64,000 nt of DNA from G963677485 sp942492855 (GTDB taxonomy: Bacteria; Armatimonadota; HRBIN16): contig OW818647.1 in assembly GCA_942492855.1 (NCBI GenBank), forward strand, positions 3,224,001 through 3,288,000, given 5' to 3'. The stretch's first letter is position 1, and every line of letters starts with the position of its first letter. The notes below the pieces were generated by a model that searched no databases, was not told the DNA's origin, and worked only from the letters and a program-made list of their open reading frames with translations. Positions 37,001-44,592 of this stretch are shown here, piece after piece. The position numbers and the translations under genes were made by a program.

Positions 37001-39296
37001 GAAAGATGCACAGGACCAGGATGTAGTTGCTGCCGCACCAATCTCTGGTGATGACATCACGACCTACACCTTCCAAGTGGTCTACAAAGATACTCTGGGT
37101 CTAGGACCTGGCACGAAAGAGGGAGCAGCGGTCAAACTGCTGTTCGGTATCGCCAAGACTGAGTTCGCCATGTCTGCAGTTAAAGCCGATGGCACAACCT
37201 TTGTGCCTACCACCGATGACTATATGGCCGGTGTGATTTTCCAAGTGAAGCTCACCCCAGAACAGATAGCAGCGGTTGGCCTTGGCCAGCACGACTACTC
37301 ATTTGAAGCAACCAACGGATCGAAACTAGCCGTTCCATTAGCTGGTGTCGGTAAGATTACAGTCAACCAGTTCAGCAAGCTCAGTCGAGCTGGCGTGCTG
37401 GTACTGCGTGATGAAGCTAACGCGATCACAGGATATACCTTCCGAGTATCCTTCACTGACAACCAGGGCAACAGACCTATCGGTGGAATCGGCGAAGTCA
37501 ACGTCACAGTTGGCGGACTGACCTTCCCGATGGATACGGAACTACTGGGCACCGACTACACCACAGGCGGCGTAATGACCAGAACCATTATGGTCAGTGA
37601 ACTACCGGCAGGTGTTAGCGTCAGTGATGCCATCTTCCGCTTCGGACAGGGCACAGGCCAGTTAGCTATCACCGGCTTGGCGTCCCTAGTGAAGGTTGGT
37701 TCTCCGGTTACATTTACGGTCAATCAGAATCAACTACCCGTGAAGTTCCAGGTGAAGTATGTGGGCGGTTCATCAACTGATGCACCAACCGCAGGCAGCA
37801 TGAAAGTGGCTGTGAAGTTTGGTGAGATCATCAAGAACTTCGCACTTACCCAAGATGCACCGCCATCCGGTGGTGACTACACCAAGGGTGCCATCTACAG
37901 TGCTACCATCACAAGCGATGAGTTCTTTGTCGCTGGCGACTACACATTCAGTTTCATCGGTATGGACGCAAATGGATTGAATGTGGAGCTTACAAACTCA
38001 ACGTTCAAGTTCAACCTGACAGCAGCACCGACAACTACATTTGATCTGGCCGCAGGGCTTGATCTGGTGTCCTTCCCGCTGGTGCCTAGCTCCACCGTGT
38101 TGGCAGATTTCCTTGGTGTGGACCCTGCGACCCTTAAGGCGATGAGCTTTACCGGTAACAACAACGCACCATATGCCGCCGCGACGGTTGCAGACGCCAA
38201 TAGCGGATACTGGGTCAAACCAGATGCCGCGACGACGTTGACCCTCAACGGCTACCTGTTTGACCAGACAGCCACGCAAGTGTTTACACTGCGACAGGGT
38301 TGGAACTTGATCGGCACACAGTTCACTAGCGGAGCCAATCTTGCCAACGCGACGGTTGAAACTGGTGGAGTGGTCATGACACTCGCTCAGGCAGGAACCC
38401 AGGACAAAGTGGGTAACTGGGCTTGGGGTTATAACAAATCCACCGGCTCTTACCAACTGGTTGATGGACGAAACGGTGCGACCGGTGCTCTGAGCAGCGG
38501 ACGCGGTTACTGGGTATATAGCTGGGTTGATGGAGCCAAACTGAATTTAGTTGCTACTCCATTAACAGTGATCTATACCGCAGTCAAGTCAAACGTCACC
38601 GTGGATTGGACAGCTAACATCCGTGTAAACAGCGGTGACCGAGTTGATACGGCCACCATTGGTGTGGCATCTCAGGCAAGCCGCGTGCTCAAACCCGCAG
38701 CGATGGCTGAGTATGTTCAAGTCAATCTGACAGGAAATGGATCGGCAGTCGGTGAGGATATCCGCCGAACTGGCAGCCTGACCAACGAGTATACCTTTGA
38801 AGTGATTACCGACCAGAAGAACCAGCCCGTCACTGTCCAGCTTGAGGGTATCGCCCGTCTTGCTGGTAAGTATAACGTGCTGCTTACAGACATCTCCGGT
38901 AACGTCACCCGCAGCCTGACAGGCGCCGGCAGCTACTCCTTCAACAGCGGATCCACCGGGAAGCGCAGCTTCAAGATGACCGTTGCTCCGAGAAGCAACC
39001 AGAGCCCGATGATTACTGGCCTCCGTGTGGCGAAAACCCGTGGTGGTGTGGCGCAGATCAGCTTTGGGCTGAACACCGATGCGACCACCAGCGTAGAAGT
39101 GATGGATGTTTCCGGTAAGCTCATCCGCGCACTGAGTTCGAGTGCAGTGAGCAAGGGAAGCAACACCATCACATGGGATGGTCGCGATCTGGCCGGGGTC
39201 TCTGTTCCCGCAGGTGCATACCTTGTTAAGGTACGTGCAGACGCAGAGGACGGAAACTCCAGTCAAGCGATGAGCCCCTTCGTGGTCGTTCGCTAG
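34077..39296 (+). CDS. Giant secreted Ig-like protein with FlgD-like C-terminal domain
   Basis: 1739 residues; ATG 23 bp after the preceding gene, with GAGGAG upstream. Signal peptide to about residue 35. The long N-terminal two-thirds consist of beta-rich stretches with no catalytic motif I recognise; repeated segments such as YKDTLGLGPG and FTDNQGNRPIGG precede Thr/Val-rich strands and suggest tandem Ig-like domains. A GWNLIGTQF module begins at residue 1408. The last 90 residues form a FlgD-like domain (MDVSGKLIRAL, ITWDGRDLAGVSVPAGAYL) ending in VVVR. Probably a long surface adhesin or scaffold (inference). Confidence 0.7.
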   Translation: MTFSRSIWNRVRPILGLIAMITAVIGLGPNTAKATPSVSWGSGLVIPHHNSEGGWGGTTDGTIATWFIIGGPSILPAAADETITEVELIAGGSFFTASVPPYVHFTGTKTAPSWIIRGDRLVGAANVRLVISWRKGTGDVQYLRVDYPAPYSSISVTSTPGRLFRQALWPDRSTSPQIQNDPLLVIENGQDIRGRDDGSSSSVYEFRVRYQHPGGLPPFASGLFQVSGNQLVGYRLKDGFTPVGQPGFKKWKPGNDPDGNGDVPSVIRDGVAVVFGDKNINVVSKLQGALHYMQPIKFDGTKMVGYTPNSNDYASSEGVIYRWRWEPGHAENNNGQSVRPPYFPGTVSDNRFGVNFENINGINFASSVGGYQFSAGSEYYPAYDDTIPTPTFYKSIRPGVLDSNPDTNEPWDPRVAPNGDVIPNYPLPSTSYPNILTSLWGVDWDATTSNWLYLGTIAPGAGSTRDLVNPDLSLITRQGPFHPDVNGFTEMSRGIIFDTRNENGSSRQVSLLKNQVPVFYGTKAGEYVFTIRYWGQAVPASIKVIVKNRVTNLTKTIPLSLTAVPGPIIDSVGTDATLVPSNAGDTYSAKVNLSDMVGSNEYYFEARDGDRTVNYPVRNSDDAMWPSTNVFVGPYVNNAPSISAISVTPATATYRDKVTFNVTYKDPDKQRPQRYRLWLKVKPYTFVQNGSTVTSEWRSYIMNPVDPIPGTPDNEVLSNPNLVAWDEGVKFEYTIDATKELWDIGSAKSMTGKYFFEFMDSWGDPADPAWKNPLDYLTSNVPGEVVTSPTGVWVDVNNDNRINYLVSDGEIKTDIAAAGPTIQIEVKPYVVLPSTSVSADIDWAPATAEQGGDEKSELVSGTPRVAVTTKYVQKNGRAPRTVTIESAPMTAMEIFNEKWKDPTWNPVSASSTINATEIDTSVDYVNGKGYKGLLPEVVNIGYVYRVKASNDYDSVVAPWQPITKAVTIVEPVLGLKDAQDQDVVAAAPISGDDITTYTFQVVYKDTLGLGPGTKEGAAVKLLFGIAKTEFAMSAVKADGTTFVPTTDDYMAGVIFQVKLTPEQIAAVGLGQHDYSFEATNGSKLAVPLAGVGKITVNQFSKLSRAGVLVLRDEANAITGYTFRVSFTDNQGNRPIGGIGEVNVTVGGLTFPMDTELLGTDYTTGGVMTRTIMVSELPAGVSVSDAIFRFGQGTGQLAITGLASLVKVGSPVTFTVNQNQLPVKFQVKYVGGSSTDAPTAGSMKVAVKFGEIIKNFALTQDAPPSGGDYTKGAIYSATITSDEFFVAGDYTFSFIGMDANGLNVELTNSTFKFNLTAAPTTTFDLAAGLDLVSFPLVPSSTVLADFLGVDPATLKAMSFTGNNNAPYAAATVADANSGYWVKPDAATTLTLNGYLFDQTATQVFTLRQGWNLIGTQFTSGANLANATVETGGVVMTLAQAGTQDKVGNWAWGYNKSTGSYQLVDGRNGATGALSSGRGYWVYSWVDGAKLNLVATPLTVIYTAVKSNVTVDWTANIRVNSGDRVDTATIGVASQASRVLKPAAMAEYVQVNLTGNGSAVGEDIRRTGSLTNEYTFEVITDQKNQPVTVQLEGIARLAGKYNVLLTDISGNVTRSLTGAGSYSFNSGSTGKRSFKMTVAPRSNQSPMITGLRVAKTRGGVAQISFGLNTDATTSVEVMDVSGKLIRALSSSAVSKGSNTITWDGRDLAGVSVPAGAYLVKVRADAEDGNSSQAMSPFVVVR

Positions 39297-39307
39297 ACAG
39301 AAACAAC

Positions 39308-39333
39308 GGATGGCCGGGTTTACTCGGCCATCC
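39308..39333 (+). terminator. Hairpin after the giant secreted protein gene
   Basis: A 9-bp stem (GGATGGCCG with CGGCCATCC) and 8-nt loop lie 11 bases after the stop. The following bases (TACCAAATGC) contain no U tract, so termination is uncertain. Confidence 0.45.
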
Positions 39334-39397
39334 TACCAAATGCAATCATCATACACGAGAGTGGTGTTGAACCTCTCATCGGCAAGGAGATATCTGG

Positions 39398-40168
39398 ATG
39401 AAAATCAATCGACGGTCAACCTGTTCCCATTTGACCATCACAATGGCTATGGGCGCGTTGCTCGTTCCGCTGTTCGCTTCTACGGCTGTGACAGCGGCTC
39501 CTAAGCCTGCCCCTGAGGTGAAAAAGAGCCTGCTGGTGATGCCGGTGGAGAAGAACTACACGGAAGAGAGTACCGATGCATTCCTTCAAGATTTGAGCCG
39601 CTCACTGCGCGGCGCAGTCACATTGAATTCCAACATGGAAGTGGTGGAGTTCACGGAGAAGGACCCCTCTGTTCAACGTGCATTGACTGAAAGCTCAATC
39701 CGACGTGAAGATGTCAAGAGAGCCAGTGAGAATGCCGCCGTCACCGCACGTATCGCCACTGAACTAGGCGCAGACTACGCGCTGACTACTTCAGTTGACG
39801 AATATGTATATGATGCTGAGAAGGGAACCCTGAAGGCATCTGTTAGCTGTCAGTTGGTCGATGTTCGCAGTAAGCGTTCGGTCAAAGTGGTTTCATCGCC
39901 TGCTGATGTCTCTGGAGACCGTTCTTTATTTCAAGGCGAACTCGAGGGATCATTACGTGCTAAACTGGCCAACAAGCTCGCTATTGAGCTGTTTGGCGCT
40001 ATGCCTGCAGTAGAGGTTTCCCCAACAGCCAAGATCAAGAAGAAGAACAATAACAACGTGCTATGGTGGATGTTAGGCGCAGGCGTGATCGCAGCAGTTG
40101 CTGGCAACAGCAGCGGCGGCGGTAGTGGTTCTGGTGACACAATCGTCACTCCTCCAGGAACCCCTTAG
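39398..40168 (+). CDS. CsgG/LpoB-like exported protein with C-terminal membrane segment
   Basis: 256 residues; ATG preceded by AAGGAG. Signal peptide to about residue 29 (AVTAAPKP). Residues 35-190 resemble the CsgG/LpoB fold (LLVMPVEKN, LGADYALTTSVDEYV). The C-terminal end has KIKKKNNNN, a hydrophobic segment (VLWWMLGAGVIAAVAG) and a Gly/Ser tail, mirroring the middle of the 26483 protein. CsgG-type proteins form outer-membrane pores or lipoprotein partners, but no lipobox is seen here. It sits between the giant secreted protein and the predicted barrel gene. Confidence 0.6.
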   Translation: MKINRRSTCSHLTITMAMGALLVPLFASTAVTAAPKPAPEVKKSLLVMPVEKNYTEESTDAFLQDLSRSLRGAVTLNSNMEVVEFTEKDPSVQRALTESSIRREDVKRASENAAVTARIATELGADYALTTSVDEYVYDAEKGTLKASVSCQLVDVRSKRSVKVVSSPADVSGDRSLFQGELEGSLRAKLANKLAIELFGAMPAVEVSPTAKIKKKNNNNVLWWMLGAGVIAAVAGNSSGGGSGSGDTIVTPPGTP

Positions 40169-40178
40169 ATAACTGTTA

Positions 40179-42122
40179 GTGCAAGACCATAATCATATGT
40201 GCCGCCGAGTAGTCTTCTACTTGGCGGCCATTCTGTTGCTGATGCATGTTACATGTAGCGCTGCTCCAATCAGTCTTGAGTTACGCCCTGAACCGCCTCG
40301 TATGGTTGCCGATGGGAAAAGCGTGGGTATCATTAAGATCACTGCAAGGGATGTTAATGGTCGCCCAGTGGCAGATGGAACATCCGTGCAGTTAACGGCC
40401 ACATTAGGACAACTGGCTGACAACTCGGTCACGACAACCAACGGAATGGCCACTGTGGAGATAGTCAGTGCCGCAGTTAAGGGTAAAGGCACCATCACCG
40501 CCAGTATACCCGGGCAGGCGATCGCCAGTGTCCAAATTGCTTTTGTAGATGAAGCCGATGCCTCAGTCGATATCCCCGATTACTTCTCACTTGATGGCGG
40601 CGGGTATCTAGCTTTTAGCAGCGACTACAAGATCATTGAAGCATTTAGTGAAAATGAAGCTGTGTTTTCTGGCGGACAAGTGTCGATTAAGTCGCTGTCC
40701 TGGCAGTATGACACACGAAGTAATGGACTGGTGGCTCATCAGGCCGTGATGACCAGGCGTGGTAAGGCTCAGAACTACTACAGGCTGCTTTACTACCCTA
40801 TGAGCGACAGCGGGATCGGGTTGATTCAGAGAGACGATGCAACCATCGAAACCGTGTTGCTAGAGCAGGGTGAGTTCCAAAAGCCGGAAACCAGTATTAG
40901 TCCTCATCTTTTTGATCTCAAGGATATGTCTGACAGTCAAGTTCTGTTCAGCATGGACCGCGGTGTGTTGATCCCAAACCAGCGTATTCAGATGTTCAGG
41001 GTACGGATGTATGTGGCAGGGATGAAAGCTGTTTCTATACCGCTGTATGATATGTCACTGCAGAGCCAGGAGCCGCTCGGTCAGTCGTTCTTGGGAGCAT
41101 CCAGCAATGGATTGACAGTGGATCTGCCAATCTATTACAGTATGCGACCTGGCAGCGTAGGCGCGTTGCATATCCGTCGAGGGCAGATGTACTCCAGCTC
41201 AGCAGACGGTGGTGAGAAGGTCTGGTCACTGGACCTTGTGCAGAATTACTCCAAATCGGGTAAGTCTCAGGGCGAAGTTGGTGTATATCGAGCAAACCGT
41301 GATGACTGGTCTGTGCGCTGGAATCATAACATCACATTCAACAAGAAATCATCTGGCTATTTGTATCTTGACACCCCCTCCAATAGCGCTGTGTTTGCCA
41401 ATACCGGATATTCACTCCGCACGAATTCGGGGAGGTTGGGTCTCAGTTTAAGTGGGAACAGTGAGTTCACCGGTGACGAAGCGCGGTCAGCCAGAGGACA
41501 GGCGTTCTGGGAGACCAAGCCCGTCAACCTGACCCCCAAACTCCGCATGACAGTGTCGCCAAGTGTGAGTTATGAGTGGGTGCAGATGATGAGTATCATC
41601 AGGCAGCAGACATTGTATGGCACTACCGCCAGGTTCTACACCAATCCCTACCGAGCCTTGGGTTTTCAGTTTATACCTACGGGCAGTATCGGCTACCGTG
41701 ATGGAAATGAACGCTATCGTGGTTTCACCAAGGATGCCACAGTCATGGCAATACGTGATCTGGGCAGAATGGGGGCTTTGAGCCTGGTATACAACTATCA
41801 TGACAGCCCACAATCGACTTATACCAGCAAGCAGTTACTGAGTGCTCAACTAAGTTTGATGCCCACCAAGTGGATGAACCTTAGTGTGGGCGGAAGCAAA
41901 GCACTTGATATCGAAAATGACTCACTGGTAGGGAGCCTGGCATTCAAACTGGGCGATTCATTGTTAGTTGGTGCTGATTACGCAGGCAGCAAATACCTGG
42001 AAGACCAGTACGACGAACTAGTCATGTGGCTGGGATATAGATTAGGGGTTCGGCAGATGAACTTTAGTTGGAGTAACAAAACTCACACATGGCGGTTTGA
42101 TATTCTGAACGCCAGTTGGTAG
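40179..42122 (+). CDS. Predicted outer-membrane beta-barrel with N-terminal invasin-like Ig domain
   Basis: 647 residues from a GTG at 40179, or 641 from an ATG at 40197; neither has a clear ribosome site and translation may be coupled to the gene 10 bp upstream. A hydrophobic signal segment is followed by a bacterial Ig (Big_1/invasin-like) domain (residues 35-130, GKSVGIIKITARDVNGRPV). The last 330 residues show alternating polar/apolar strands rich in Tyr and Trp (VWSLDLVQNYS, WSVRWNHNITF, RIMNFSW-type) and end in an aromatic residue (LNASW), as barrels do. A DLPIYYSMRPGS segment faintly recalls LptD-type barrels. It implies a diderm envelope and is the best candidate membrane component of the cluster. 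Confidence 0.6.
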   Translation: MQDHNHMCRRVVFYLAAILLLMHVTCSAAPISLELRPEPPRMVADGKSVGIIKITARDVNGRPVADGTSVQLTATLGQLADNSVTTTNGMATVEIVSAAVKGKGTITASIPGQAIASVQIAFVDEADASVDIPDYFSLDGGGYLAFSSDYKIIEAFSENEAVFSGGQVSIKSLSWQYDTRSNGLVAHQAVMTRRGKAQNYYRLLYYPMSDSGIGLIQRDDATIETVLLEQGEFQKPETSISPHLFDLKDMSDSQVLFSMDRGVLIPNQRIQMFRVRMYVAGMKAVSIPLYDMSLQSQEPLGQSFLGASSNGLTVDLPIYYSMRPGSVGALHIRRGQMYSSSADGGEKVWSLDLVQNYSKSGKSQGEVGVYRANRDDWSVRWNHNITFNKKSSGYLYLDTPSNSAVFANTGYSLRTNSGRLGLSLSGNSEFTGDEARSARGQAFWETKPVNLTPKLRMTVSPSVSYEWVQMMSIIRQQTLYGTTARFYTNPYRALGFQFIPTGSIGYRDGNERYRGFTKDATVMAIRDLGRMGALSLVYNYHDSPQSTYTSKQLLSAQLSLMPTKWMNLSVGGSKALDIENDSLVGSLAFKLGDSLLVGADYAGSKYLEDQYDELVMWLGYRLGVRQMNFSWSNKTHTWRFDILNASW

Positions 42123-42176
42123 GTTTGCCCGTACCGTGATATGGTGTTTCTCTGCACGGTGTGTATAAATTTACGG

Positions 42177-42207
42177 AAAAGAGGCGCAGGAACTGCGCCT
42201 CTTTTTT
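42177..42207 (+). terminator. Rho-independent terminator of the envelope cluster
   Basis: A 9-bp GC-rich stem (GAGGCGCAG with CTGCGCCTC), 3-nt loop and flanking A4/T6 runs lie 54 bases after the barrel gene. The T tract on the plus strand marks the end of the cluster. Confidence 0.9.
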
Positions 42208-42290
42208 GTTTACTTGTAACTGCTTAGCCATCAGTTTGTATTGCCAAGTTTCTGTTCAGCATACGAACACCGCTACCAGGCATCCCTCCG

Positions 42291-42521
42291 TGCACCCACG
42301 AAGTGGGTACGATTCTTATAGCCAGGGGTGAGCGAAGCGATACCCCTGGACAGCGGCGCATCATTCCTACCCCGAAGTGGGTCGCACCTATTCGCGGTAG
42401 CTGTACTAACAGGGCAACCGAAGAAGACCCACTTCGGGGTATACGGTTTTCGGTTGCCTTCCACGGGTTGCGCTTACGCTTACCCGTGGCTATAAGAATC
42501 TTACCCACTTCGTTGGTGCCA
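42291..42521. repeat. Nested long inverted-repeat element
   Basis: Outer arms at 42292-42323 and 42488-42519 are reverse complements with about 2 mismatches in 32. Inside each arm sits a hairpin (CCAGGGGT with ACCCCTGG; CCACGGGT with ACCCGTGG). A further inner pair at about 42368-42384 and 42426-42441 (TACCCCGAAGTGGGTC) is also inverted. The region 42123-42903 has no credible gene; this 230-bp structure and the hairpins after it fill much of it. Confidence 0.8.
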
Positions 42522-42652
42522 GAAGCTACAAGCATTACCGATCGTGGACTGATGTGCGATCATTACATATGGCTGAGTAGTTACGAGTTGGGTTACTACT
42601 CAGCTCTGGCAGTGTTCATTCGACATGAACAACGGGTGACGTGGACGTCCAT

Positions 42653-42735
42653 GCGCCGGCCGGAGCGAAGCGACGCCGGCCGATACTGCTCAGTCACGCG
42701 GTGAGGGAACCCCATCACGGACGCCAGTCCGTGGG
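42653..42735. repeat. Two small hairpins in the glgA-distal spacer
   Basis: The first has GCCGGC on both sides of a loop with GAGCGAAGCGA, the same loop core as in the nested element upstream. The second (CACGGAC, GCCA loop, GTCCGTG, about 42717-42735) is a simple 7-bp stem. Both lie in the gene-free stretch before the end of glgA. Confidence 0.55.
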
Positions 42736-42903
42736 GTGACATAACCCATGGCAAACGTGGCTGGTAGTCAGCGATATGAGCCACCCATCCCGATTTAACT
42801 GATTTGGCTATCCGCCAGACCGGCGCGGTCAATAGCCGTCTGCTATTGCTAGCGATACTGACAGACCGCCCCGGACATAGCCATCATGGTTCTATCGTTA
42901 TGT

Positions 42904-44388
42904 TTATCTGCCCTTCGCCTGTTGAACTTCAAGCGCACGGTGGTAGAGCTTCTCGTACTTCGCCGCCGGACGGTGCCAGCCGAAGTCGCTGTTCAAGGCG
43001 GTGTGAACCAGGTATTTCCATACTTCAGGCTCGTTCTGATAGGTGTGAATGGCCCGCAGCAGCGTCTTCTGCAGCTCATCTGCGGTGGGGTCGCTGAAAG
43101 TGAACCCATTGCCTATGCGGGTGGAGGGTGAATAGTCGATGATCGTATCGGCCAAGCCGCCTGTAGTGCGCACTACAGGGATTGTTCCATATCTTAACGC
43201 CATCAACTGACCAAGCCCGCAGGGCTCAAAACGGCTTGGCATCAAGAAGATGTCACTGGATGAGTAGATACGGTGTGCAAGAGGCTCATCAAACCTGATG
43301 AGAGCCTTCATTTGGCCTGGCATCCGCCGCTCAAGCGTCATGAGGTAGTCCCTGAAATGCTCGTCACCTATGCCCAGGGCTACAAACTGCGCACCGGTCT
43401 CCTTCATCACCGACTCGATTGTCTCTTCGATCAGGTCCAGCCCTTTTTGCTCCGCTAGTCGGCTGATCATGCCGATCACGGGAACTTCGGGTTTGATCTC
43501 AAGACCACACTCCTTCTGAAGGGCCGCCTTACAAACAGCCTTACCAGAGGTGTCATTGACGCTAAAGTGAGCCACGGTTTCAGGATCATTAGCTGGGTCG
43601 TAGACGGTGTCATCTATCCCATTCAGAATGCCGAATAACCGTTCATCGCGCTTCAGATTACCGAGCACACCATCTAACCCGCAGCCATACTCTGGAGTGA
43701 GTATTTCGCGCGCGTAGGTCATGCTGACGGTGTTCACAGCATCCGAGCCGGTAAGGCCTGACTTTAGGAAATTCAACTGGCCATAGCACTCCACGCCATC
43801 GATACCCCAAAGACTGTGTGGCAGCCCTGATGTCTGGAATATTTCCCAGTTGAACTGGCCTTGGTAAGCCAGGTTATGAATGGTGTAAGCCGTGGCGATG
43901 TTTTTCAGACGGGGACGGGAATCGCGCAACTGGTCAAGGTAATGCGGCAGGAGGCCCGTGTGCCAGTCGTTGATGTGTATGATGTCGGGTGTCCAGTCGA
44001 GCACATCGGGTAGTTGTAGTGCCGCACGGTCAAAGAACAAGTAGGCGAGGGGGTCGCTGGTGTATACCTTAGTGCTGTCCGATGCGTCGGTGAAGTACTT
44101 ATAATGTCCAAGCATATACACAGGGGTTCCATCCACTAAATGTGTCACACTGACATGCGCGTGGGTTTCCCATTTGTCGCTTATGTGAACAGGTATCCGG
44201 TTTTGTATAGTTTTGGGTGATACTTTCGGATCTTTTTCATTCATGCTGTAGGATGGCATGAGAATGCGAACATCATGCCCCATCGCCCGAAGGGCTTTCG
44301 GAAGTGATCCTGCTACATCTGCAAGACCGCCGACTTTTGCCAATGGAGCGACTTCGACAGATACGAAGAGTATTTTAAGTGAGTCCAT
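42904..44388 (-). CDS. glgA: Glycogen (starch) synthase, GT5
   Basis: 494 residues, usual GlgA length. The enzyme adds glucose from ADP-glucose to the non-reducing end of alpha-1,4-glucan in the cytosol. The N-terminal ADP-glucose motif KVGGLADV is at residues 18-25. IHINDWHTGL, GILNGIDDTVYDP and the C-terminal SRFEPCGLGQLMALRYGT motif with the conserved Glu are all present. It is divergent from the alpha-galactosidase gene. No other glycogen gene is visible in the window. Confidence 0.95.
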   Translation of the reverse strand: MDSLKILFVSVEVAPLAKVGGLADVAGSLPKALRAMGHDVRILMPSYSMNEKDPKVSPKTIQNRIPVHISDKWETHAHVSVTHLVDGTPVYMLGHYKYFTDASDSTKVYTSDPLAYLFFDRAALQLPDVLDWTPDIIHINDWHTGLLPHYLDQLRDSRPRLKNIATAYTIHNLAYQGQFNWEIFQTSGLPHSLWGIDGVECYGQLNFLKSGLTGSDAVNTVSMTYAREILTPEYGCGLDGVLGNLKRDERLFGILNGIDDTVYDPANDPETVAHFSVNDTSGKAVCKAALQKECGLEIKPEVPVIGMISRLAEQKGLDLIEETIESVMKETGAQFVALGIGDEHFRDYLMTLERRMPGQMKALIRFDEPLAHRIYSSSDIFLMPSRFEPCGLGQLMALRYGTIPVVRTTGGLADTIIDYSPSTRIGNGFTFSDPTADELQKTLLRAIHTYQNEPEVWKYLVHTALNSDFGWHRPAAKYEKLYHRALEVQQAKGR

Positions 44389-44526
44389 GATGAACCTGTC
44401 TTTCTTGAGATTTGACCACTATTTCCAGTTTACCCGCTATCAGTCATGAATATGATGGGCAACACTGGCTTCAGATGCAGTAGTTGATGGGTGGCTGACG
44501 ATTGTGAATCGGCAATATAGCTATGC

Positions 44527-44555
44527 TTGCAATGAACCTGTAATGGTGCTAAAAT
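44527..44555 (+). promoter_or_regulatory. Sigma-70-type promoter for the GH27 gene
   Basis: TTGCAA (44527-44532), 17-bp spacer, TAAAAT (44550-44555), about 37 bases before the ATG at 44593. A GGGAGGG ribosome site follows. Confidence 0.65.
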
Positions 44556-44592
44556 AGCGGCGTTACAATAATTACCAATTTGGGAGGGTGAT

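Noticed and set aside
42291..42521. Insertion sequence or retron
   Set aside because: Inverted repeats are present but no transposase or reverse transcriptase gene is within or near the element.
42303..42704. 133-codon open frame in the repeat region
   Set aside because: It runs through the nested inverted repeats and hairpins, has no ribosome site and no recognisable domain.
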